From: Chloroflexota bacterium
GTDB taxonomy: Bacteria > Chloroflexota > Dehalococcoidia > Plut-88900
Direction: 5' to 3'
Assembly: GCA_022566235.1 (NCBI GenBank)
Contig: JADFJI010000009.1
Span: forward strand, 1-10,853
DNA length: 10,853 nucleotides
This document shows positions 5,296-10,853 of this stretch, piece after piece. Made by a program: the position numbers and the translations under genes. The notes under the pieces were generated by a model. That model saw only the letters and a program-made list of their open reading frames with translations, searched no databases and was not told where the DNA came from. Each line of letters opens with the position of its first letter. The first letter of the stretch is position 1.

Positions 5296-6480
5296 ATGGC
5301 TGCCGGCGACGAGAGGTATGAGCTTCCCGAAGAGTTGAAGATGGCCAGCAGGATGGTCCGGGACTACGTCCAAAAGGAGATCATCCCGCTGGAGCATGAC
5401 CTGGAGCACGATTCGATCTCCATTCCCGATACCGAGTTCAATAGGCTCGCACCCAAGGCCAAGGCCATGGGCATGTGGTGCATTGGAGTGCCCCAGGAGT
5501 TCGATGGTGGGGGCCTGAGCATATTCGCCCAGGTAGTCATCGAAGAGGAGATGGTGCAGCACGCTGCCGGCCTCTACGCCCCTGTCTACGGCACCATGGG
5601 CACCTCTCCCCCGGAGATCATCTGGCACGGGACACCCTACCAGATTGAGACCTACGGCCTGCCCACCGTGAGGGGGGCAAGAAAGGCCTGGTTCGCCATC
5701 ACCGAGCCCACTGGCGGGTCCGATCCCGCCCGGGCCATCCAGACCCGGGCCGTCCGCGACGGCGATGACTGGGTTATCAACGGCAGCAAGGTCTTCATAA
5801 GCGGTGCACTGTGGGGCGATTGGGGCATCGTGTTCGCCCGCACCGATCCCGAGACCCGCCGGGGCATCACCGCCTTCATAGTGGAGAACGACTCGCCTGG
5901 CTTCAGCCTGACCCCAATACCCGTGATGCGGGCCTACACCCCCGCCCAGCTCTTCTTCGATAACCTTCGAGTGCCGGACCGCAACGTCCTGGGAGAGGTG
6001 GACAAAGGCTGGGACCTTCTGGCCAACAAGCTTCTGGCCCGAGGGCGGATTCCATACTCCTCGGCGAACCTGGGGGTCTCGGTCATCGCCCACCGTATGG
6101 CAGTGGAGTACTCCAAGACCCGGGAGACCTTCGGAGCGCCCCTGGCCACCCGACAGGCCATCCAGTGGATGCTGGTGGACTCGGAGGTGGAGATTCGCAC
6201 CTGTCGCTGGCTGATCTGGGAGGCGGCCTGGAAATACGATGCCGGCGAGGACTTCCGCCTGGAGGGCTCCATCGCAAAGCTCTACTCCGCCGAGGTGTTG
6301 GGCAAGGTGGTCGACCGCTCAATCCAGATCCATGGCGGCTACGGTGTCACCCACGAGATGCCCCTGGAGAGATGGTACAGGGAGGCGCGAATCCGCCGCA
6401 TCGGCGAAGGCGCATCAGAGGTGCAGCGAATCGTAATCGCCCGGGAGATTCTTAACCCCGCGGGCCGCCCACCGGCATGA
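5296..6480 (+). CDS. Acyl-CoA dehydrogenase family flavoprotein
   Basis: The 394-residue product fits the acyl-CoA dehydrogenase family (FAD, electrons to ETF), which forms the alpha-beta double bond of acyl-CoAs. The N-terminal helical domain is followed by WFAITEPTGGSD, the FAD-contacting middle-domain motif, then INGSKVFISGA. The C-terminal helical domain carries QIHGGYGVTHEMPLERWYRE and the IGEGASEVQR segment, where E371 aligns with the catalytic base of medium-chain dehydrogenase (Glu376). The start at ATG 5296 is preceded by AGGAGGG five bases upstream; the in-frame GTG at 5275 adds seven residues and has no such site. It is the last gene of the operon, 48 bp after the crotonase. Substrate range cannot be read from sequence; the wider cluster suggests a branched, cyclic or aromatic-side-chain acyl-CoA. 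Confidence 0.94.
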   Translation: MAAGDERYELPEELKMASRMVRDYVQKEIIPLEHDLEHDSISIPDTEFNRLAPKAKAMGMWCIGVPQEFDGGGLSIFAQVVIEEEMVQHAAGLYAPVYGTMGTSPPEIIWHGTPYQIETYGLPTVRGARKAWFAITEPTGGSDPARAIQTRAVRDGDDWVINGSKVFISGALWGDWGIVFARTDPETRRGITAFIVENDSPGFSLTPIPVMRAYTPAQLFFDNLRVPDRNVLGEVDKGWDLLANKLLARGRIPYSSANLGVSVIAHRMAVEYSKTRETFGAPLATRQAIQWMLVDSEVEIRTCRWLIWEAAWKYDAGEDFRLEGSIAKLYSAEVLGKVVDRSIQIHGGYGVTHEMPLERWYREARIRRIGEGASEVQRIVIAREILNPAGRPPA

Positions 6481-6500
6481 GAATCGTCGAGGCCAACGGT

Positions 6501-7796
6501 TCACACGACGGCCTTGGTCTTGTCCAGGTCCCCTTCTCGGAACCGACTGTGGCGCATGTTCCGGATGTCCAGGGACGGCTTCCCGTCTACAATCAGCTCC
6601 GAGGTCAGCAGGCCGGCGATGGGCCCCATCCCAAACCCCCGACCGCTAAAACCCGTGGCAAATATGAATCCTTGTAGGCCATCGACTTCTCCCATCACGG
6701 GTATGGCATCCGGCGTGGCCTCTATGCGACCCGACCAGTAACGCTGAATGCCAAGCGATGCGAGAGAGGGGAACAGGCGTCGGAAGTTTCTAAGGGCTAT
6801 ATCCAGAACTTTTCTGTTCGGTTTTGGCTCGACTCCCACCGTGTGAGAAAACGGGTGTCTCCTGGCTGGGGAACCCGGTATGCTTCGCAAAACGTCCTTG
6901 ATGAGCTCCATGCCTACGTGGACCTTGAATAGGTCTCGATTCCTCCTGAAGTTAGGAAGGAACAGTCGAATATCTCGAAAGGTATCCAGGTCTACATCGT
7001 AGTCCGTGCCCCCCGGCCCAGGGGCCACGTAGAAGCTTCCCGAGGGCCGCTGTCGAAAGGCGATACCAGGGCCCAATACGCCAATTTTCGTCAAATGCTC
7101 TGCGGGTTCAGTCTCTAAAACACTCGCCCGGACCACCCTATACGGCAGGCGGAGCCCCACCATGCGGGCCACCTTTTGAGACCAAGCCCCGGCGGCACAC
7201 ACTGCAACGGGAGTCTTTATCAGACCCTTCTCGGTAATCACCCCCGTGACCTTACCGTTGGACACATCGATCCCCTCCACGGCGCAGCGGGTACGGAGGA
7301 CGACGCCGTTCTCCTGGGCCGCTCTGGCGAAGGCGGAGGTCACCTTTCTCGGCTCGGCGTGGCCGTCGCTGGGGGTGTACATCCCACCCAGCCACGGCCC
7401 TTCCATCGATGGCACAAGTTCCTTGATTTCCCTTTCGGTAAGAAGCTTCGTTTCGAGCTCATGCTCTCTACTGACCTCTACCCAGTTCCGGACCTTCTCC
7501 ATCGTTTCCTCGTCATTAGCCACCACAAGGGCGCCACCCTGTACCCACTCCAGGTCAGCGTTCAACTCTCGAGAGAGGTCATGCCAGATCTTGTTGCAGG
7601 CCATCATCACGGGCAGCTCCCTGGAGCTTCTGGCCTGCTGGCGCACGAACCCCCACGCCCTGCTCGACTGCTCATCGCCTGTATCTCCTTTTTCCACGAC
7701 CACCACCTTCACACCTCTCTTCGAGAGATAATATGCCGAGGCACAGCCCGCAATCCCGGCGCCTATGATCACTACATCCGCATGTTCATCCGGCAT
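6501..7796 (-). CDS. FAD-dependent oxidoreductase, DAO family (sarcosine/glycine oxidase-like)
   Basis: The 431-residue protein belongs to the DAO family, which oxidises amines or N-substituted amino acids with FAD. It begins with a Rossmann dinucleotide site, VVIIGAGIAGCASAYYLSKR (G12, G14, G17), with E35 ending the second strand to hold the FAD ribose. SSRAWGFVRQQARS follows, a substrate-domain motif of SoxB-like members. The C-terminus has IEATPDAIPVMG and ATGFSGRGFGMGP, the conserved flavin-closing loop. There is no visible covalent-FAD cysteine motif beyond these, and the substrate is unknown. The start ATG at 7796 follows AGGAGA six bases upstream. The gene converges on the acyl-CoA dehydrogenase with a 20-bp gap and is transcribed away from the methyltransferase, so it is probably its own unit. 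Confidence 0.93.
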   Translation of the reverse strand: MPDEHADVVIIGAGIAGCASAYYLSKRGVKVVVVEKGDTGDEQSSRAWGFVRQQARSSRELPVMMACNKIWHDLSRELNADLEWVQGGALVVANDEETMEKVRNWVEVSREHELETKLLTEREIKELVPSMEGPWLGGMYTPSDGHAEPRKVTSAFARAAQENGVVLRTRCAVEGIDVSNGKVTGVITEKGLIKTPVAVCAAGAWSQKVARMVGLRLPYRVVRASVLETEPAEHLTKIGVLGPGIAFRQRPSGSFYVAPGPGGTDYDVDLDTFRDIRLFLPNFRRNRDLFKVHVGMELIKDVLRSIPGSPARRHPFSHTVGVEPKPNRKVLDIALRNFRRLFPSLASLGIQRYWSGRIEATPDAIPVMGEVDGLQGFIFATGFSGRGFGMGPIAGLLTSELIVDGKPSLDIRNMRHSRFREGDLDKTKAVV

Positions 7797-7853
7797 ATCC
7801 GTCTCCTATCACCAGAGGGCTCCCCACAACATCCATCTATGAAACCAGCAAGA

Positions 7854-7883
7854 ACTTTACCCGTCAGCGGCGCTAGCAGGCAA
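7854..7883 (-). promoter_or_regulatory. Candidate sigma70 promoter for the FAD oxidoreductase
   Basis: On the minus strand TTGCCT (7883-7878, four of six consensus) and TAAAGT (7859-7854, four of six) are 18 bp apart. Transcription would begin near 7847, giving a leader of about 50 bases before the ATG at 7796. A 14-bp palindrome overlaps the upstream edge of the -35. Confidence 0.35.
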
Positions 7884-7896
7884 AGGTAGTTACCTT
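7883..7896. promoter_or_regulatory. Operator-like palindrome overlapping the -35
   Basis: AAGGTA-GT-TACCTT is a perfect 6-bp inverted repeat with a 2-bp centre. It touches the -35 of the minus-strand promoter candidate for the FAD oxidoreductase, a usual place for a dimeric repressor or activator to bind. No regulator gene is in the window, so the binding protein is unknown. Confidence 0.4.
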
Positions 7897-7934
7897 CGCC
7901 AATGAATCCAGGGGCGTATCCTCGATTTACGTAA

Positions 7935-8036
7935 GGTCGGGCCCAAGGCCTGCCTGTCCCGATACTCGGGGCCTGTCGGGCCGAGGCCTAATCACAGACC
8001 ATAGTCATTCTCCATTATGCTAACATAGGCCCGACC
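7935..8036. repeat. Nested GC-rich inverted repeats in divergent intergenic region
   Basis: Several complementary blocks are packed in about 100 bases. GGTCGGGCC (7935-7943) pairs with GGCCCGACC (8028-8036). AGGCC (7946-7950) pairs with GGCCT (7985-7989). CCCGA-TAC-TCGGG (7958-7970) forms a tight hairpin. GCCTGTC occurs twice (7952-7958 and 7971-7977), and GTCGGGCC recurs at 7975-7982, so it could compete for the outer partner. No U-tract follows, so a simple terminator is unlikely. It may be a dispersed palindromic element or a structured leader or DNA site. Confidence 0.45.
8018..8026 (+). promoter_or_regulatory. Candidate extended -10 for the methyltransferase
   Basis: TG-C-TAACAT matches an extended -10 (TGn plus a hexamer with four of six consensus bases). 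The expected -35 position holds ACCATA, which is poor, so recognition would rest on the extended element. The leader would be about 70 bases and would start within the right arm of the nested inverted repeats. Confidence 0.22.
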
Positions 8037-8101
8037 CGAAGAGCCCCTCGTAGCAGGCGCTCTTCAGTTGCTTCTAAGTCCTTCTCGGAGAGTGGAATGC
8101 C

Positions 8102-8764
8102 ATGACCCAAAGCCAGGACTATTCCTACGAATTCTACAGAAGCCATGCCCGGGAGTACGCCGAGTGGTGGGATTCTCACACAGATCTGCTTGACCTGAAA
8201 AAGGTCGGGGCCCGCCTCCTGGAGATGGTCCCTCCCGGCGCTCGTGGCCTGGATGCGGGTTGCGGGCCAGCGGTCAAGGAGCTTCTTCGCTTCCTGCACG
8301 GCGGCTATGACGTGCTAGGCATCGATGCCGTGGAGGAGAACCTTAAGGTAGCGGAGGAGCGTAACCCTGAGCTTAATGGAAGGTTGTCTGTCGCGGATAT
8401 CAGCCAGCCCCTGGACTTCCACGACGCCTATTTCGATTTCATCATCTGCACCACGGTGATACAGCACATCTCACCCGAGGCGGTGAATACTGTCACCCTA
8501 CCGGAATTTGCCAGGGTCCTGAAGGCCGGTGGAGTGCTACAGCTAACTTTCAAGAACGGGACCGGGGTCACGACCGTTTACGATAAGATTTACGATCTCG
8601 ACCGCTCTTTCCAACTCTACGAGCCCGAGGCCCTGCTGGACACACTCGGGGCCGCCGGCATGGAGCTGGTGCCAAAAGAAGGAGACAGCCCTGGCGGCGT
8701 TATGTACTACATAGACTCCAAAGGGGTGCCCACCTGCATCTTACTGGCCCGCAAGGTGAGGTAG
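8102..8764 (+). CDS. Class I SAM-dependent methyltransferase
   Basis: The 220-residue product has the single-domain class I methyltransferase fold. Motif I is GLDAGCGPAVKELL, with D51, G53 and G55 of the SAM loop. The acidic residue ending strand two is D75 in VLGIDAVEENLKVAEE, which should hold the SAM ribose. DFIICTTVIQHISPE is the motif IV region and FARVLKAGGVLQLTF is the typical strand-five motif. Sequences like this fall in the Methyltransf_11/25 groups, which methylate small molecules or proteins; the acceptor cannot be told. GGAGAG lies about 8-12 bases before the ATG. The gene converges on the SDR gene with a 31-bp gap and shows no clear link with the CoA-ester operon. Confidence 0.9.
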   Translation: MTQSQDYSYEFYRSHAREYAEWWDSHTDLLDLKKVGARLLEMVPPGARGLDAGCGPAVKELLRFLHGGYDVLGIDAVEENLKVAEERNPELNGRLSVADISQPLDFHDAYFDFIICTTVIQHISPEAVNTVTLPEFARVLKAGGVLQLTFKNGTGVTTVYDKIYDLDRSFQLYEPEALLDTLGAAGMELVPKEGDSPGGVMYYIDSKGVPTCILLARKVR

Positions 8765-8795
8765 CAGGCCCGAAGCACCGTCGGACGGCCCATCT

Positions 8796-9557
8796 CTAAA
8801 ACCAGGAAGACCCTTTCTGATACCCACCCGCTATGTGGAGGTGGGTTGCCGAAATCCACCGGGCCGCGGGACTGACCAGATAACGGACCGCTTCTCCCAC
8901 GTCCCTGGGTGTCCCGAGCCCCAGGGGGTACTCCTTAGTCCTGGCCTCCAGTTTATCCTTGGGCCAGCCGAAGTCCCTCGACTCCACCAGGCCCGGCATG
9001 ATCGCGTTCACCCGTATACCCCTGTCCGCCACCTGGGCCGAAAATGCCATGGTCAGGCCCAGTACACCGGCCTTGCTTGCGTTATAGGCCGGCGACATCC
9101 CCTTTGTCCCCAGGCGGGCCGACTGGGAGCTTATGTTGACGATACAGCCCTTTCCCACCTCAAGCATCGGCTGCAGGGCCGCCCTGGAGCAGTAAAAAAC
9201 GCCGCTCAAGTTGACGTCTATCACCCTTTGCCACTCTCCATCTGGCAGGTCCCAAACATTTCCATCGGGGGCGTCTATCCCGGCGTTGTTCACCAGGATG
9301 TCCAGCTGTCCAAACCCCGAGAGGGCCAGGTCAACCAGGGCGCGAGCGTCGCCGGGCTTGCTGGTGTCCATCACCATCGAATCCGCCTGTCCCCCACCAG
9401 CCCTGATCTCCTCCACCGTGACCCCTGCATCCAGAAGATCGCCGATAACGATGGTGGCCCCGGCTTCGGCCAGCACCTGGGCGATACCCCGGCCTATGCC
9501 CCGGGCCGCTCCGGTCACTATGGCCACCTGCCCGTCGAGCCTGGTCGAATCAGCCAA
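8796..9557 (-). CDS. Short-chain dehydrogenase/reductase, NAD-preferring
   Basis: This 253-residue classical SDR oxidises or reduces a hydroxyl/carbonyl pair. Motifs seen: TGAARGIG cofactor loop (15-22); D40 at the end of strand two, which favours NAD(H) over NADP(H); NNAG (90-93); N116; S144 in VNISS; and Y158 with K162 in YNASK, the complete Asn-Ser-Tyr-Lys tetrad. The C-terminus is GGYQKGSSWF. It starts at TTG 9555-9557: GGAGGA lies eight bases upstream, and the nearest upstream ATG is out of frame. Sequence alone does not separate a 3-hydroxyacyl-CoA dehydrogenase from a general sugar or alcohol dehydrogenase. It lies back to back with the D-2-hydroxyacid dehydrogenase gene across a 293-bp region. 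Confidence 0.94.
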   Translation of the reverse strand: MADSTRLDGQVAIVTGAARGIGRGIAQVLAEAGATIVIGDLLDAGVTVEEIRAGGGQADSMVMDTSKPGDARALVDLALSGFGQLDILVNNAGIDAPDGNVWDLPDGEWQRVIDVNLSGVFYCSRAALQPMLEVGKGCIVNISSQSARLGTKGMSPAYNASKAGVLGLTMAFSAQVADRGIRVNAIMPGLVESRDFGWPKDKLEARTKEYPLGLGTPRDVGEAVRYLVSPAARWISATHLHIAGGYQKGSSWF

Positions 9558-9747
9558 CTGTGTTTCCTCCGGGTTCTCGGGCGCTCCTTACCATGCCGGC
9601 ACCCTACATCCGGGTCATTTTCCTGTCAAGCCTGCCTACTCGTCCAGTAAATGCCTGAGCCGGGCCTGGGTTCCTTCCTACCCCTTAGTACACTGACGGC
9701 GTTAAGGTAGGGCTGAAACCAGTCACTCCTCACAATCGAAAAGATGA

Positions 9748-9776
9748 TTGACATGGAGCGGGCCCACGGATATCTT
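9748..9776 (+). promoter_or_regulatory. Near-consensus sigma70 promoter for the 2-hydroxyacid dehydrogenase
   Basis: TTGACA (9748-9753, six of six) is followed by exactly 17 bp and TATCTT (9771-9776, four of six). Transcription should start near 9783, about 68 bases before the ATG at 9851. This is the best promoter match in the window. The rest of the 293-bp intergenic region (9558-9850) shows no other gene or repeat that I can support. Confidence 0.6.
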
Positions 9777-9850
9777 TGGGCTGACCGGAACCAGCGTTAC
9801 CGAATCTATAGTGGCCTGGATGACCTGACCACAGGAGTGGAGTGAAAAGC

Positions 9851-10834
9851 ATGGCAAATCCCTCACCTTTCCCGTCGAAAGAGGCCCTGAACATCTGCTT
9901 CGCCCACATTGCATATCATATGGACGAGACCTTAGGGAGGCGTCAATCGGGCGTAAAATCCTTCCAGGCATGGACCCCGGAAGATCTGATGGCCCGGGTA
10001 GGTGAGGCGGATGTCCTAGTCATCTCTGGATTGTGGACCAATGAGCTTCTGGCCTCGGCCTCCCGGCTACGATATGTCCAGTCCATCGGCGCGGGATATG
10101 ACCAGTTCCCTGTTGAGGAGCTGAAGGCCCGGGGCATTAGGCTTGCCAACGCAAGCGGGGTGAACCGCAATGCGGTAAGCGAGCACGTCTTTGCACTGAT
10201 CCTGGCCCTTTCCCGTCACCTTCATTCTGGTCGATACAACCAGAGCAAGCACGTCTGGAGGGGCATGATCTCCGATCCTACGAAACGGGAGGACGAGCTG
10301 GCAGGCAAGACCCTGGGGATCCTCGGTATGGGGGGCATAGGGTCCAGGGTGGCGAAGATAGCCAAGGCCTTCGACATGAAGGTGCTGGCGACCAAGCGAA
10401 ACCCGGCTACGGCCCAGGGCCCGGCCGACCAGGTCTTCACACCTGACCAGACCCACAAGGTGCTGCAGCAGTCCGACTACGTCGTTCTCACCTGCGCTCT
10501 GAACGACGAGACACGGGGCCTCATCGACGGCACCGAATTCTCTCAGATGAAACGGTCTGCCTATCTGATAAATGTGTCCCGGGGCGCCTGCGTGAACGAG
10601 CCCGCGCTGTTGGAAGCCCTGCGCAGCGGCACGATTGCCGGGGCAGGCCTCGACGTTTTCGGGGACGAACCCCTCCCGGAGGACAGTCCATTTTGGGACA
10701 TGGAGAACGTGGTCATTACGCCCCATACTGGCGGCGAGACCCAGGTCTATGAGGAAAACGTCGTCGACATCCTCTTGGAGAACATAGGCCGGCTCTGCCG
10801 GGGCGAAGATGAACTGCTCAACCAGGTGGTCTAG
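9851..10834 (+). CDS. D-isomer-specific 2-hydroxyacid dehydrogenase
   Basis: The 327-residue enzyme reduces 2-oxoacids to D-2-hydroxyacids or the reverse. The N-terminal catalytic domain has YVQSIGAGYDQF and LANASGVN. The nucleotide domain begins LGILGMGGIGSRVAKIAKAF with GxGxxG at 159-164. The residues after strand two are KRN (182-184), which suggests NADP(H) rather than NAD(H). The triad is complete: R244 in NVSRGACVNEPAL, E273 in GDEPLP and H292 in ITPHTGG. ATG 9851 is chosen over the in-frame GTG at 9842 because GGAG (9839-9842) is eight bases upstream. The family includes glyoxylate/hydroxypyruvate reductases and 2-ketoacid reductases; the substrate here is not clear. The C-terminus is complete; 19 bases follow. 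Confidence 0.94.
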   Translation: MANPSPFPSKEALNICFAHIAYHMDETLGRRQSGVKSFQAWTPEDLMARVGEADVLVISGLWTNELLASASRLRYVQSIGAGYDQFPVEELKARGIRLANASGVNRNAVSEHVFALILALSRHLHSGRYNQSKHVWRGMISDPTKREDELAGKTLGILGMGGIGSRVAKIAKAFDMKVLATKRNPATAQGPADQVFTPDQTHKVLQQSDYVVLTCALNDETRGLIDGTEFSQMKRSAYLINVSRGACVNEPALLEALRSGTIAGAGLDVFGDEPLPEDSPFWDMENVVITPHTGGETQVYEENVVDILLENIGRLCRGEDELLNQVV

Positions 10835-10853
10835 ATAGCCCTTGGTGCTAGTC

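Noticed and set aside
4882..6093. Minus-strand frame of 403 codons
   Set aside because: It is the shadow of the crotonase and acyl-CoA dehydrogenase genes, and no family motif is present.
6481..6515. CGTCG...CGACG inverted repeat between the converging acyl-CoA dehydrogenase and FAD oxidoreductase genes
   Set aside because: The stem is short with a long loop and no T-tract on either strand; it is not supportable as a bidirectional terminator.
7176..7889. Plus-strand frame of 237 codons opposite the FAD oxidoreductase
   Set aside because: It has no recognisable motif and lies antisense to a well-defined DAO-family gene.
1..10853. CRISPR arrays, tRNA or rRNA genes, phage or defence modules
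   Set aside because: No regularly spaced direct repeats, cloverleaf or rRNA motifs, or defence or phage protein motifs were seen on either strand.

Overview
The window joins two unlike halves. From about 1 to 1950 it is a gene-poor, decayed stretch. From about 1950 to the end it is a dense, intact set of catabolic genes. No marker gene fixes the organism. The right half is GC-rich, has strong Shine-Dalgarno sites, and uses AGG and ATA codons freely. Its mix of CoA-transferase, thiolase-like, crotonase, acyl-CoA dehydrogenase, SDR and DAO-type genes fits an uncultivated, fatty/steroid/aromatic-acid-degrading bacterium; a Chloroflexota (SAR202-like) source is one guess. The 39 residues encoded just before the junction look like the N-terminus of an alphaproteobacterial-type DNA polymerase III alpha subunit. 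The two halves may therefore have different origins, or the contig may be chimeric.

Left half: a minus-strand ORF with a signal-peptide-like start runs off the left edge (1-363). A broken coiled-coil ORF follows (642-918), then a possible signal-peptide stub (1090-1220). Next is a remnant of an IS3-family insertion sequence (1221-1579) with a frameshifted orfA and only the first codons of orfB. A 34-residue membrane micro-ORF (1672-1776) comes next, then the first 39 codons of dnaE (1833-1949).

Junction and operon: at about 1950 the dnaE reading frame runs without a stop into a class III CoA-transferase (CaiB/BaiF type) that has lost roughly its first 130 residues. Downstream on the same strand are a thiolase-like protein (2874-4004), a zinc-ribbon/OB-fold DUF35 protein (4008-4418), a crotonase-fold protein (4474-5247) and an acyl-CoA dehydrogenase (5296-6480). 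Together they suggest a route in which an acid is made into its CoA thioester, dehydrogenated, hydrated, and cleaved by a thiolase-like/DUF35 retro-aldolase, as in steroid side-chain breakdown. The thiolase-like protein lacks all three classical thiolase residues and the crotonase lacks one of the two hydratase glutamates, so the exact chemistry is open.

Right flank: a minus-strand FAD-dependent amine/amino-acid oxidoreductase (6501-7796) converges on the operon. A 305-bp divergent region holds an operator-like palindrome and nested GC-rich inverted repeats. A SAM methyltransferase (8102-8764) converges on a minus-strand SDR dehydrogenase (8796-9557). After a second divergent region with a near-consensus sigma70 promoter comes a D-2-hydroxyacid dehydrogenase (9851-10834).
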